DNA of 64,000 nt, taken from positions 124,001-188,000 of the forward strand of contig NZ_CP139141.1 of NCBI RefSeq assembly GCF_034059295.1. Reading direction: 5' to 3'. This document shows positions 9,209 to 21,876 of this stretch, piece after piece. This stretch comes from Pseudomonas sp. HR96 (GTDB taxonomy: Bacteria > Pseudomonadota > Gammaproteobacteria > Pseudomonadales > Pseudomonadaceae). Within the stretch, counting starts at the first letter, position 1. The number at the start of each line of letters is the position of its first letter. The position numbers and the translations under genes were made by a program. The notes beneath the pieces are model-generated. The model was not told where the DNA came from. It saw only the letters and a list, made by a program, of their open reading frames with translations, and did no database searches.

Positions 9209-10882
9209 TCAGGCTGCGGGCAGGGCCGGCTCGCGGGCCGGTGCCTGCTCCCTGCTCGACGCCGGCGCCAGGCTGTCACGAATGAACTGCGCGGCCATCT
9301 CGCCAATCATCAAGGTCGGCGAACAGGTGTTGCCCGAGGTGATGGTGGGCATGATCGAGGCGTCTGCCACGCGCAGGCCGTCGATACCGTGCACCCGCAG
9401 CCGCGCGTCCACCACCGCCAGCCCATCGCTGCCCATGCGGCAGGTGCCTACCGGGTGGAAGATCGTGGTACCGATACGCCCGGCGGCTTCGCGCAGCTGC
9501 TCTTCGGTTTGCATGGCGTCCCCCGGCAGATACTCCACGGGCGAGAACTGCTGCAGGGCTGGAGCGGAAAGAATCTTGCGGGTGATACGGATCGACTGTG
9601 CAGCGATGCGCAGGTCCTCCGGATCGCTCAGGTAGTTGGGGTCGATGATGGGCGGCTGGTCAGGATCTGCCGAGCGGATGTCCACACGTCCGCGGCTGCG
9701 CGGACGCAGGTTGCACACCGAGGCGGTGAAGGCCGGAAAGCGGTGCAGAGGCTCGCCGAACTTGTCCAGGGACAGCGGCTGCACATGGTATTCGAGATTG
9801 GCGCTGGCCTGCTCCGGCTCGGACCTGACGAACGCTCCCAGTTGGCTGGGCGCCATTGCCAAAGGTCCGCTGCGATCATAGAGGTAGCGCACGCCCATGC
9901 CGAACTTGCCCCACAGGCTGTTGGCGACGACATTCAAGGTGCGCGTATTGGTGACCTGATAGATCAGCCGCAGCTGCAGGTGGTCCTGCAAATTGCCTCC
10001 GACCCCCGCCAGCTCGTGCTCGACGGTGATCCCAAGGCGCTCCAGCAGGGGCCTTGGGCCTATGCCGCTGCGCTGAAGGATACTCGGCGAACCAATGGCC
10101 CCAGCGCACAGAATGATCTCCCGGTGTGCCTGGAATTCCCGCTCCTGGCCCTGCCAACGACCCTTGACCGCCACCGCGCGCTTGTTCTGCAACAGCACCC
10201 GGTCGACCCGCACATCGGTGAGCACGGTGAGGTTGGCGCGATGCAGCACCGGCTTGAGAAACGCCTTGGCCGAGTTCCAGCGCACTCCGGCACGCTGGTT
10301 GACCTGAAAGTAGCCGCAGCCTTCGTTGTCGCCGCCGTTGAAGTCATCCACCGAGGCGATGCCACTCTGCGCCGCAGCGTCACGAAAGGCGTCGAGGATC
10401 GGCCAGCGATACCGCTGCAACTCGACCCGCCATTCGCCATCGCCTCCGTGCACCTCGCCGTTGCCGGAAAAGTGCAGCTGGCTACGCTTGAACATCGGCA
10501 GTACCTGCTTCCAACCCCAGCCAGGGTTGCCCATGGCTTCCCAACCGTCGTAGTCGGCAGCCTGGCCGCGCATATAGATCATGCCATTGATCGACGAGCA
10601 GCCGCCCAGCACCTTGCCGCGCGGGTAGTTGAGGCTGCGGCCTTGCAGGGCGGGTTGTGATTCAGTCTTGAAGCACCAGTCGGTGCGGGGGTTGCCGATG
10701 CAGTAGAGGTAACCGACCGGGATGTGAATCCAGGCATAGTTGTCGCGGCCACCGGCTTCGAGCAACAGCACGCGTACAGCGGGGTCCGTGGACAGGCGGT
10801 TGGCCAGCAGGCAGCCGGCGGGCCCGGCACCGACGATGACGTAGTCGTAGGGAGAGGATTCGCAGGGTTGAGCGGAGGACAT
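9209..10882 (-). CDS. GMC-family FAD-dependent oxidoreductase (choline/alcohol dehydrogenase-like)
   Basis: Flavoprotein of the glucose-methanol-choline family that oxidises an alcohol. The FAD dinucleotide motif is VIVGAGPAGCLLANRLS at residues 15-31, followed by LLLEAGG. The first GMC signature is GKVLGGCSSINGMIYMRG, the second is ILCAGAIGSPSILQRSGIG, and the active-site region near the C-terminus reads TIFHPVGTCRMG. There is no signal peptide. Choline dehydrogenase-type annotation is common for such proteins, but no bet or choline genes are nearby, so the substrate should be left open. It precedes the MFS gene and is separated from gyrB by a strong terminator. Confidence 0.9.
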   Translation of the reverse strand: MSSAQPCESSPYDYVIVGAGPAGCLLANRLSTDPAVRVLLLEAGGRDNYAWIHIPVGYLYCIGNPRTDWCFKTESQPALQGRSLNYPRGKVLGGCSSINGMIYMRGQAADYDGWEAMGNPGWGWKQVLPMFKRSQLHFSGNGEVHGGDGEWRVELQRYRWPILDAFRDAAAQSGIASVDDFNGGDNEGCGYFQVNQRAGVRWNSAKAFLKPVLHRANLTVLTDVRVDRVLLQNKRAVAVKGRWQGQEREFQAHREIILCAGAIGSPSILQRSGIGPRPLLERLGITVEHELAGVGGNLQDHLQLRLIYQVTNTRTLNVVANSLWGKFGMGVRYLYDRSGPLAMAPSQLGAFVRSEPEQASANLEYHVQPLSLDKFGEPLHRFPAFTASVCNLRPRSRGRVDIRSADPDQPPIIDPNYLSDPEDLRIAAQSIRITRKILSAPALQQFSPVEYLPGDAMQTEEQLREAAGRIGTTIFHPVGTCRMGSDGLAVVDARLRVHGIDGLRVADASIMPTITSGNTCSPTLMIGEMAAQFIRDSLAPASSREQAPAREPALPAA

Positions 10883-11001
10883 GGAGCACCTCGCGTCTAT
10901 TTATTATTTTTGTCCTGCAGACATGGTAGTGCCAATTGGCGCGAGGAGGAGGGGTGTTTTTACTTGTGGGGTGTGCGTTTTTGCAGACTTGGATTGCATA
11001 A

Positions 11002-11036
11002 AGCAGAAACCCCAGCGGTAGGCTGGGGTTTCTGCT
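11002..11036 (-). terminator. Terminator downstream of gyrB
   Basis: A perfect 15-bp inverted repeat, AGCAGAAACCCCAGC with its complement, and a 5-nt loop. It lies 23 nt past the gyrB stop and separates the dnaA-gyrB block from the GMC gene. Confidence 0.8.
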
Positions 11037-11058
11037 GGCAACGCGGACCGTTCGACCG

Positions 11059-14584
<3,526 letters not shown>

Positions 14585-14602
14585 CGAGACTCTGCTGGTC
14601 GG

Positions 14603-15706
14603 TTACAGACGCATCGGCATGACGACGTAGGCCGAATCGTCGTTATCCGACTCCTGGACCAGGGCGCTGCTGTTGGAATCGGATAGAATCAGGCGCACCT
14701 GCTCGGTGGTCATCACACCCAGCACGTCGAGCAGATAGCTGACGTTGAAGCCGATCTCGAGATCGCCGCCGTTGTACTCGACGCCAATCTCTTCTTCGGC
14801 TTCTTCCTGCTCCGGGTTGTTCGCCTGAATCTTCAGCTGGCCAGCGGCCAATTGCAGGCGGATACCACGGTACTTCTCGTTGGACAGGATCGCGGTACGG
14901 CTGAATGCCTCGCGCAGCGCCTGGCGATCACCAAGCACCAACTTGTCACCGCCCTTGGGCAGCACGCGCTCGTAGTCGGGGAACTTGCCGTCGACGAGCT
15001 TGGAGGTGAAGGTGAATTCGCCGGTGGTGGCACGGATGTGGTGCTGACCCAGGACAATGCTGACCAGGCCATCCGGCTCGGTGAGCAAACGAGCAAGTTC
15101 GAGAATACCCTTGCGTGGCACGATGACCTGGTGGCGATCCGGCTGACCAATGTCGGCCTGCATCGAGCACATGGCCAGGCGATGACCGTCAGTGGCCACA
15201 GCGCGCATGATCCCGGCCGAAACTTCCAGCAGCATGCCGTTGAGGTAGTAGCGCACGTCCTGCTGTGCCATGGCAAAGCTGGTACGCTCGATCAGGCGAC
15301 GCAGCTTGCTTTGCGCCAGGCTGCAGGTCAGCGACCCCGGACCTTCTTCGACGGTGGGGAAATCATTGGCGGGCAGGGTCGACAAGGTAAAGCGACTGCG
15401 ACCGGCCTTGACCACCAGCTTGGCGTCATCGACCTTGATGTCGATCAGCGCGTCATTGGGCAGGCTCTTGCAGATGTCCATCAGCTTGCGCGCAGGCACC
15501 GTAATTTCACCGGGCTCGGCGGCGTCTTCCAGTTGAACGCGGCCTACCAGCTCGACTTCCAGGTCGGTGCCGGTGAGGGAAAGTTGCTGGCCTTCAACCA
15601 CCAGCAGGACGTTGGACAACACCGGCAGGGTCTGGCGGCGCTCGACGACGCCGGCGACCAGCTGCAGTGGTTTCAACAGGGCTTCGCGTTGAATGGTGAA
15701 ATGCAT
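14603..15706 (-). CDS. dnaN: DNA polymerase III beta subunit (sliding clamp)
   Basis: Ring-shaped processivity clamp of the replicative polymerase. It starts MHFTIQREALLKPLQLVAGVVERRQTLPVLSNVLL and ends YVVMPMRL, both typical of the beta clamp, with the three similar domains spanning 367 aa. It sits 18 nt upstream of recF and 38 nt downstream of dnaA, within the leftward replication block. Control from the dnaA promoter is likely. Confidence 0.98.
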   Translation of the reverse strand: MHFTIQREALLKPLQLVAGVVERRQTLPVLSNVLLVVEGQQLSLTGTDLEVELVGRVQLEDAAEPGEITVPARKLMDICKSLPNDALIDIKVDDAKLVVKAGRSRFTLSTLPANDFPTVEEGPGSLTCSLAQSKLRRLIERTSFAMAQQDVRYYLNGMLLEVSAGIMRAVATDGHRLAMCSMQADIGQPDRHQVIVPRKGILELARLLTEPDGLVSIVLGQHHIRATTGEFTFTSKLVDGKFPDYERVLPKGGDKLVLGDRQALREAFSRTAILSNEKYRGIRLQLAAGQLKIQANNPEQEEAEEEIGVEYNGGDLEIGFNVSYLLDVLGVMTTEQVRLILSDSNSSALVQESDNDDSAYVVMPMRL

Positions 15707-15744
15707 GGTCTAGTCCCTTGCCTTGATAAGCTGCATCGACATCA

Positions 15745-17271
15745 TCAGGTGGTCAACGTACGCAGCAGGTTCTTGTAGTCCTCGCGGATATCCGCATCGG
15801 ATTCTTTCAATTCATTGATCTTTCGGCAGGCGTGCAAAACAGTCGTATGGTCGCGGCCACCGAACACATCGCCGATTTCCGGCAAGCTGTGGTTAGTGAG
15901 CTCCTTGGACAACGCCATGGCAACCTGCCGCGGACGAGCGACCGAGCGCGAACGGCGCTTGGACAGCAGATCGGAGATCTTGATTTTGTAGTACTCGGCC
16001 ACGGTGCGCTGGATGTTATCCACACTCACCAACTTGTCCTGCAGGGCCAGCAGATCCTTGAGCGACTCGCGAATCAGCTCGATGGTGATATCGCGACCCA
16101 TGAAGTGCGAGTGGGCGATGACTCGCTTCAGCGCGCCTTCCAGTTCACGCACGTTGGAACGAATGCGCTGGGCGATGAAAAATGCCGCGTCGTGGGGCAG
16201 CTCGACTTTCGCCTGGTCGGCCTTTTTCATCAAGATGGCGACCCGGGTTTCCAGTTCCGGCGGCTCCACGGCCACCGTCAAGCCCCAGCCGAAGCGAGAC
16301 TTGAGGCGCTCCTCGAGCCCTTCGATTTCCTTGGGGTAGCGGTCACTGGTGAGGATGACCTGCTGGCCGCCTTCGAGTAGCGCGTTGAAGGTGTGGAAAA
16401 ACTCCTCCTGGGAACGCTCTTTGCGGGCGAAGAACTGGATGTCGTCGATCAGCAACGCATCCACCGAGCGGTAGAAACGCTTGAACTCGTTGATGGCGTT
16501 CAACTGCAGCGCCTTGACCATATCGGCCACGAAGCGCTCGGAATGCAGGTACACCACCTTGGCGTTCGGATTCTTCTTTAATAGATGGTTACCCACAGCG
16601 TGCATCAAGTGGGTTTTACCCAGACCGACGCCGCCATACAGGAACAGCGGGTTGTAGCCGTGCTTGGGGTTGTCGGCGACCTGCCAGGCCGCAGCGCGTG
16701 CCAGCTGGTTGGACTTGCCCTCGACGAAGTTCTCGAAGGTAAAGGTGCGGTTGAGATAGCTGGTGTGCTTGAGCGCACCTTCGACCTGCACGTTGCGCTG
16801 CTCAGCCCGCACAGGGGCTGGCTGCGAGCTGGCCCCGGCCATGGAATCGAAGCTGTCGCGCGACGGCTCATCCTGCGCCGGGGCCTGGCTGGGCGTGGCG
16901 GTGGCGCTGCTCGGGTTGATGGCCGGCTCGGCCACAGGTGCCGGGGCTGGCGCGGCCACCTGCAATTGCGAGGCTGCCGCCGCTGCAGCCAACGGCGCAT
17001 TGGGCGCAGCACGAGGCGCGGAGCTGCGCCGGCTGCCAATCAACAAGGACAGCGCCGGGGCCAGGCCGCCGCCGTGCTCGCCCAGCAGTTCCAGCAACCG
17101 GCTCAGGTATTTCTCGTTGACCCAATCCAGGACGAACCGGTTAGGTGCATAGACACGCAACTCGTCGCCTTCGGCTTCGACCTGTAGCGGACGGATCCAG
17201 GTGTTGAATTGCTGGGCAGGCAGTTCATCGCGCAGGAGTTCCACGCACTGCTGCCAAAGTTCCACTGACAC
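15745..17271 (-). CDS. dnaA: Chromosomal replication initiator protein DnaA
   Basis: AAA+ initiator that binds DnaA boxes and melts the origin. Domain I starts [29 protein letters not shown]. Domain II is an alanine/proline-rich linker at roughly residues 90-160. Domain III has Walker [17 protein letters not shown] and Walker [10 protein letters not shown]. Domain IV ends with the DnaA signature [15 protein letters not shown]. The frame stays open to 17334, but GTG at 17271 preceded by AGGGGA gives the family N-terminus (508 aa). The upstream leader contains three 15-bp tandem repeats. DnaA boxes beyond them suggest autoregulation. Confidence 0.98.
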   Translation of the reverse strand: MSVELWQQCVELLRDELPAQQFNTWIRPLQVEAEGDELRVYAPNRFVLDWVNEKYLSRLLELLGEHGGGLAPALSLLIGSRRSSAPRAAPNAPLAAAAAASQLQVAAPAPAPVAEPAINPSSATATPSQAPAQDEPSRDSFDSMAGASSQPAPVRAEQRNVQVEGALKHTSYLNRTFTFENFVEGKSNQLARAAAWQVADNPKHGYNPLFLYGGVGLGKTHLMHAVGNHLLKKNPNAKVVYLHSERFVADMVKALQLNAINEFKRFYRSVDALLIDDIQFFARKERSQEEFFHTFNALLEGGQQVILTSDRYPKEIEGLEERLKSRFGWGLTVAVEPPELETRVAILMKKADQAKVELPHDAAFFIAQRIRSNVRELEGALKRVIAHSHFMGRDITIELIRESLKDLLALQDKLVSVDNIQRTVAEYYKIKISDLLSKRRSRSVARPRQVAMALSKELTNHSLPEIGDVFGGRDHTTVLHACRKINELKESDADIREDYKNLLRTLTT

Positions 17272-17283
17272 GGAGTTCCCCTG

Positions 17284-17328
17284 ATATTGGAAGCCGGGAT
17301 ATTGAAAGCCGGGACGTTGAAGACCGGA
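17284..17328. repeat. Three tandem 15-bp repeats in the dnaA leader
   Basis: Units are ATATTGGAAGCCGGG (17284-17298), ATATTGAAAGCCGGG (17299-17313) and a diverged ACGTTGAAGACCGGA (17314-17328). They sit 13-57 bp upstream of the dnaA GTG. Because the unit length is a multiple of three, the dnaA frame stays open through them and would read PGFQY repeats; I treat this as leader DNA, not protein. Confidence 0.8.
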
Positions 17329-17339
17329 GGGCAAAAACA

Positions 17340-17715
17340 GCGCCCATTGTAACGGCGCTTGCCCTACTTATCCACATGAAGAGCGCCCGCCAGAGGTGGA
17401 AAAAGCGCCGTTTTTGGTTTTCTCGGCACTTCCCAGGCTGGGGATAAGCCCTGTGGATAAACCGCCGTGAGACTTCTGCACAACTGGGGGTCAAAGCCTG
17501 TGCATAACTAGCCTGTTGATAACTACCCATTCCATACACAGGTTTTCCGAGGGCTCCACACAGCCGCAGCACGGCTTCTGGACAAGCTACCGATCCTCTG
17601 TACATCACGTGGAATAAGGGGTTGAGCAGCTTATCCACAGAAAGGTCGTCGCTTAAGATCTATAAGCTCTACAAAAAAGCTTTAAAAAAGGATCTTCCTT
17701 AATTTTATGTTGAGC
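17340..17715. other. oriC: Replication origin oriC (dnaA/rpmH type)
   Basis: Non-coding gap between dnaA and rpmH. Perfect DnaA boxes TTATCCACA occur at 17368-17376 (+), 17452-17460 (-) and 17631-17639 (+). Near-matches occur at 17439-17447 (TGGGGATAA), 17499-17507 (TGTGCATAA) and 17514-17522 (TGTTGATAA). An AT-rich stretch follows at about 17650-17715, with GATC at 17658 and 17691, and is the likely unwinding element. Position and layout match the origin class described for pseudomonads. A diverged copy of this layout exists at 25.2-25.5 kb. Confidence 0.93.
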
Positions 17716-17816
17716 CCTGGCGTCAGCGGTACTCCAAGACAAAAAATGGACACGTCTGTCAGCAGGGTTAAACAGACGGACGGTCAACCCGCGTCAAAGT
17801 AATAGGTGGCTGGAAA

Positions 17817-17845
17817 TTGACCTGCGGCTTTGCATTCACTAGAAT
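17817..17845 (+). promoter_or_regulatory. rpmH promoter, sigma70
   Basis: TTGACC (17817-17822), a 17-bp spacer and TAGAAT (17840-17845), ending 60 bp before the rpmH start. It would drive rpmH-rnpA-yidD-yidC. From 17716 to 17816, between the AT-rich element and this promoter, I see no feature. Confidence 0.75.
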
Positions 17846-17905
17846 CGCCGGTCTCTTAAAACGGGGGCCATTCCGGCCCGTTGTGGACGAACCAGGTAAC
17901 ACGCC

Positions 17906-18040
17906 ATGAAACGTACTTTCCAACCCAGCACCATCAAGCGCGCTCGCACCCACGGTTTCCGTGCTCGCATGGCCACCAAGAACGGCCGTACCGTCCTGTC
18001 GCGTCGTCGCGCCAAGGGCCGTAAGCGTCTGGCAGTTTGA
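17906..18040 (+). CDS. rpmH: 50S ribosomal protein L34
   Basis: Small basic protein of the large ribosomal subunit. The 44-aa product starts [20 protein letters not shown] and ends [12 protein letters not shown], the standard L34 sequence and length. It is the first gene right of the origin. rnpA follows after 16 nt. Its own promoter is visible at 17817-17845. Confidence 0.98.
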   Translation: MKRTFQPSTIKRARTHGFRARMATKNGRTVLSRRRAKGRKRLAV

Positions 18041-18056
18041 TCATTCGGCACAGGGG

Positions 18057-18458
18057 GTGAGTCAGGACTTCAGTCGGGAAAAGCGTCTACTGACCGCCCG
18101 GCACTTCAAAGCAGTCTTTGACTCCCCATCCGGCAAGGTTCCAGGGAAAAACCTGCTGCTCCTTGCGCGCGAAAACGGTCTCGATCATCCCCGTCTCGGG
18201 CTGGTCATCGGGAAAAAAAGCGTAAAGCTTGCCGTTCAGCGCAATCGTCTGAAACGCCTGATGCGTGACTCGTTTCGGCTTCACCAGGACATTCTGGTGG
18301 GTTGGGATATCGTCATTGTCGCGCGCAAGGGTTTGGGCGACGTTGAAAATCCGGAGTTGCACCAGCATTTTGGCAAACTCTGGAAACGCCTCGCACGCAG
18401 TCGGCCCGTTCCGACGGCCAATGCCGTACCTGAAGGGGTAGACCGCCAAGATGCGTAA
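18057..18458 (+). CDS. rnpA: Ribonuclease P protein component
   Basis: Protein subunit of RNase P, which trims the 5' leader of pre-tRNAs together with the M1 RNA. It begins [21 protein letters not shown], and the RNR motif region is [22 protein letters not shown]. The frame is open to 17961 inside rpmH, but GTG at 18057 gives the family N-terminus and 133 aa. The Shine-Dalgarno sequence is poor (CAGGGG abutting the GTG), so coupling to rpmH translation is likely. It overlaps yidD by 8 nt. Confidence 0.96.
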   Translation: MSQDFSREKRLLTARHFKAVFDSPSGKVPGKNLLLLARENGLDHPRLGLVIGKKSVKLAVQRNRLKRLMRDSFRLHQDILVGWDIVIVARKGLGDVENPELHQHFGKLWKRLARSRPVPTANAVPEGVDRQDA

Positions 18459-18696
18459 GCTGGTCATCGTTCCGATCCAGTTCTATCGCTACGCCATCAG
18501 CCCACTGATGGCCGATCGCTGTCGTTTTTACCCGTCCTGCTCCTGCTACGCGTTGGAAGCCATCGAACATCATGGCATTCTGCGCGGCGGCTGGCTGACC
18601 CTGCGTCGCATCGGTCGTTGCCATCCATGGAATGCCGGTGGCTACGATCCGGTTCCGACAGCCCCATCACCCAGTATTTCTTCGATAGCCGAGTAA
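18451..18696 (+). CDS. yidD: Membrane protein insertion efficiency factor YidD
   Basis: Small cysteine-containing protein (81 aa) that aids YidC-dependent membrane insertion. The family signature [23 protein letters not shown] and [18 protein letters not shown] is intact. It overlaps the end of rnpA by 8 nt and ends 2 nt before yidC, so the four genes from rpmH to yidC are tightly coupled. Confidence 0.95.
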   Translation: MRKLVIVPIQFYRYAISPLMADRCRFYPSCSCYALEAIEHHGILRGGWLTLRRIGRCHPWNAGGYDPVPTAPSPSISSIAE

Positions 18697-18698
18697 TC

Positions 18699-20384
18699 AT
18701 GGATATTAAACGCACGATCCTGATCGTCGCCCTGGCAATCGTGGCCTACGTCATGGTCCTGAAATGGAACCAGGACTACGGTCAGGCAGCCTTGCCGACT
18801 CAGAATGTGGCCAGCAATTCCTCGTCCTCCGCGGACGTCCCGGGCAGCAACTCCGCCACGCCGGCCAACGCCGACATTCCCAGCGTCAATGCCGAGCCCA
18901 ATGCCGCCGCCGTGCCAGCACCGGCCGCCGTCAGCAAGGACCTGATCCGGGTCAAGACCGACGTGATCGACCTGGCTATCGACCCTGTCGGTGGTGACAT
19001 CGTGCAGCTGACGCTGCCCGAATACCCGCGCCGCCAGGATCATCCGGATGTGCCATTCCAGCTGTTCGACAACGGTGGCGAGCGCACTTATGTGGCGCAA
19101 AGCGGCCTGATCGGCAGCAATGGCCCGGATTCGCGCAGCACCGGCCGCCCTCTGTTCAGCTCCGCGCAGAAGAACTACCAGCTCAGCGATGGTCAGGACC
19201 AATTGGTCGTCGACCTGAAGTTCAGCGATGCCGGCGTCAACTACATCAAGCGTTTCAGCTTCAAGCGTGGCGAGTACGACCTGGTCGTTTCCTACCTGAT
19301 CGACAACCAGAGCGCCCAGCCGTGGTCGGGCAACCTGTTCGCCCAGCTCAAGCGTGATGCCAGTGCCGATCCATCGGCCAGCACCGCCACCAGCACCGCC
19401 ACCTACCTGGGTGCGGCGATGTGGACCAGTTCCGAGCCGTACAAGAAAGTGTCCATGAAGGATATGGACAAGGGCAACGTCAAGGACACCGTGCAAGGTG
19501 GCTGGGTTGCCTGGCTGCAGCACTACTTCGTGACCGCGTGGATCCCGGCGAGCACCGACAGCAACACTGTGTCGACCCGCAAGGACAGCCATGGTGACTA
19601 CATCATCGGCTACACCGGCCCGACACTGACCGCCGCGCCAGGTGCCAAGGTCGAAACCAGCAGCACCCTGTACGCCGGGCCGAAGATCCAGGACAAGCTC
19701 AAGGCTTTGTCGCCGGGTCTGGAGTTGACCGTCGACTACGGCATTCTCTGGTTCATCGCCCAACCGATCTTCTGGCTGCTCAAGCACATTCACGCGATCC
19801 TCGGTAACTGGGGCTTCTCGATCATCTGCCTGACCATCCTGATCAAGTTGCTATTCTTCCCATTGTCGGCTGCCAGCTACAAGTCGATGGCGCGTATGCG
19901 TGCCGTGGCGCCAAAACTGGCGATCCTCAAGGAACAACACGGCGATGACCGGCAGAAAATGTCGCAGGCGATGATGGAGCTGTACAAGAAGGAGAAGATC
20001 AACCCGCTGGGTGGCTGCCTGCCGATCGTGGTGCAGATGCCGGTCTTCCTGTCGCTGTACTGGGTGCTGCTGGAAAGCGTGGAAATGCGCCAGGCACCGT
20101 GGCTGCTGTGGATCACCGACCTGTCGATCAAGGACCCGTTCTTCATCCTGCCGATCATCATGGGCGCGACCATGTTCATCCAGCAGCGTCTGAACCCGAC
20201 TCCGCCGGATCCGATGCAGGCCAAGGTGATGAAGCTGATGCCGATCGTGTTCACCTTCTTCTTCCTGTGGTTCCCTGCAGGTCTGGTGATGTACTGGGTG
20301 ACCAACAACACCTTGTCGATCCTGCAGCAGTGGTACATCACTCGCAGCATCGAAAAGGCCAACGCGAACAAAGCCGCCGCCTGA
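18699..20384 (+). CDS. yidC: Membrane protein insertase YidC
   Basis: Inner-membrane insertase and chaperone that works alone or with SecYEG. It starts MDIKRTILIVALAIVAYVMVLKWNQDYG, which holds the first membrane segment. A large periplasmic beta domain covers about residues 60-340, and the conserved C-terminal five-helix core includes NPLGGCLPIVVQMPVFLSLYWVLL and FFFLWFPAGLVMYWVTNNTLSILQQW. Length is 561 aa. The frame is open upstream to 18618, but ATG at 18699 is the family start. A terminator follows. Confidence 0.97.
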   Translation: MDIKRTILIVALAIVAYVMVLKWNQDYGQAALPTQNVASNSSSSADVPGSNSATPANADIPSVNAEPNAAAVPAPAAVSKDLIRVKTDVIDLAIDPVGGDIVQLTLPEYPRRQDHPDVPFQLFDNGGERTYVAQSGLIGSNGPDSRSTGRPLFSSAQKNYQLSDGQDQLVVDLKFSDAGVNYIKRFSFKRGEYDLVVSYLIDNQSAQPWSGNLFAQLKRDASADPSASTATSTATYLGAAMWTSSEPYKKVSMKDMDKGNVKDTVQGGWVAWLQHYFVTAWIPASTDSNTVSTRKDSHGDYIIGYTGPTLTAAPGAKVETSSTLYAGPKIQDKLKALSPGLELTVDYGILWFIAQPIFWLLKHIHAILGNWGFSIICLTILIKLLFFPLSAASYKSMARMRAVAPKLAILKEQHGDDRQKMSQAMMELYKKEKINPLGGCLPIVVQMPVFLSLYWVLLESVEMRQAPWLLWITDLSIKDPFFILPIIMGATMFIQQRLNPTPPDPMQAKVMKLMPIVFTFFFLWFPAGLVMYWVTNNTLSILQQWYITRSIEKANANKAAA

Positions 20385-20410
20385 TCCGCACCGCCAAGCC
20401 TGTGAACAAG

Positions 20411-20432
20411 ACGCCCCCTCGTGGGGCGTTTT
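20411..20432 (+). terminator. Terminator after yidC
   Basis: ACGCCCC / GGGGCGT stem with a short loop, followed by TTTT. It separates yidC from mnmE. Confidence 0.85.
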
Positions 20433-20477
20433 GCTTGCTGATGTTTCATACTGCCCAATCCCAGCCGAGGACTTGCC

Positions 20478-21848
20478 ATGACCCCCGTTCGCGACACCAT
20501 CGCTGCAATCGCCACCGCCCAGGGACGTGGCGGCGTCGGTATCGTTCGCCTGTCCGGGCCGTTGGCCAGCCAGGCAGCCATAGCGATCGCCGGTCGTGAG
20601 TTGAAGCCGCGGCATGCCCACTACGGCGCGATGAAAGCGGCGGATGGCAGTGTCCTCGATGAGGGATTGGCGCTGTACTTCCCCGGGCCGCATTCCTTTA
20701 CCGGCGAAGATGTCCTCGAATTGCAGGGGCATGGTGGGCCGGTGGTGCTCGACATGCTGCTGCAGCGTTGCGTCGAGCTGGGCTGCCGACTGGCGCGCCC
20801 CGGGGAATTCAGCGAACGGGCCTTTCTCAACGACAAGCTCGACCTGGCCCAGGCCGAAGCCATCGCCGACCTGATCGAAGCCAGTTCTGCACAGGCGGCG
20901 CGCAATGCCCTGCGCTCCCTGCAGGGGGCGTTTTCCCACCGTGTGCATAACTTGACCGAGCAGTTGATCGGCCTGCGCATCTACGTTGAGGCCGCTATCG
21001 ACTTCCCCGAGGAAGAAATCGACTTCCTGGCCGACGGCAAGGTGTTGAGCATGCTTGACCAGGTCCGCGCAGACTTATCCACAGTGCAGCGCGAAGCCGG
21101 GCAGGGCGCCTTGCTGCGCGATGGCATGACGGTGGTCATTGCCGGCCGGCCCAACGCAGGCAAATCCAGCCTGCTCAACCTGCTGGCCGGGCGCGAAGCG
21201 GCGATCGTCACTGATGTCGCCGGGACTACACGGGACGTCCTGCGTGAACATATCCACATCGACGGCATGCCGTTGCACGTGGTCGACACTGCAGGCTTGC
21301 GTGATACCGAGGATCAGGTGGAGAAAATCGGCGTCGAACGCGCCTTGAAAGCCATCGAAGAAGCCGATCGGGTGCTGCTGGTGGTCGATGCCAGCGCCCC
21401 CGAGGCTGCTGACCCCTTCGCCTTGTGGCCAGAGTTTCTCGAGCAACGCCCGGCGCCGGGCAAAGTCACGCTGATTCGCAACAAGGCCGACCTCACGGGG
21501 GAACCCGTCAGCCTGCTGCAGAGCAGCGACGGCCATGTGACCATCAGCCTCAGCGCCAAGGCAGCGGGCGATGGCCTGGAGCTGCTGCGCGAGCATCTGA
21601 AGGAGTGCATGGGTTATCAACAGACCGCAGAAAGCAGTTTCAGCGCCCGACGTCGGCATCTTGATGCGCTTGAGCGAGCCTGTGCATATCTTCAGCATGG
21701 CCGCGATCAGCTGACATTGGCCGGGGCAGGCGAGCTGCTCGCCGAGGATTTGCGCATGGCGCAGCAGGCACTGGGGGAAATCACCGGGGCGTTCAGCTCT
21801 GATGATCTACTGGGACGGATTTTCTCGAGTTTTTGTATCGGGAAGTGA
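20478..21848 (+). CDS. mnmE: tRNA modification GTPase MnmE
   Basis: GTPase that acts with MnmG to make the (carboxymethyl)aminomethyl group on U34 of tRNAs. The N-terminal folate-binding domain opens [21 protein letters not shown]. The G domain has [12 protein letters not shown] (G1), DVAGTTRD (G2), [10 protein letters not shown] (G3) and NKAD (G4). The C-terminal catalytic CIGK is the last four residues. At 456 aa it is complete. A perfect DnaA box lies inside the gene at 21075-21083. Its partner mnmG is 3.8 kb away, past the two-component and msrA cluster. Confidence 0.97.
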   Translation: MTPVRDTIAAIATAQGRGGVGIVRLSGPLASQAAIAIAGRELKPRHAHYGAMKAADGSVLDEGLALYFPGPHSFTGEDVLELQGHGGPVVLDMLLQRCVELGCRLARPGEFSERAFLNDKLDLAQAEAIADLIEASSAQAARNALRSLQGAFSHRVHNLTEQLIGLRIYVEAAIDFPEEEIDFLADGKVLSMLDQVRADLSTVQREAGQGALLRDGMTVVIAGRPNAGKSSLLNLLAGREAAIVTDVAGTTRDVLREHIHIDGMPLHVVDTAGLRDTEDQVEKIGVERALKAIEEADRVLLVVDASAPEAADPFALWPEFLEQRPAPGKVTLIRNKADLTGEPVSLLQSSDGHVTISLSAKAAGDGLELLREHLKECMGYQQTAESSFSARRRHLDALERACAYLQHGRDQLTLAGAGELLAEDLRMAQQALGEITGAFSSDDLLGRIFSSFCIGK

Positions 21849-21876
21849 CTAGGAATTCGCCGCTCCGGCAGCGAAG

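Noticed and set aside
17225..17638. 137-codon minus-strand frame across oriC
   Set aside because: It covers DnaA boxes and the dnaA leader. Its VMYRG peptide also appears in the frame across the second module only because the DNA 17-mer is shared, not because of coding conservation.
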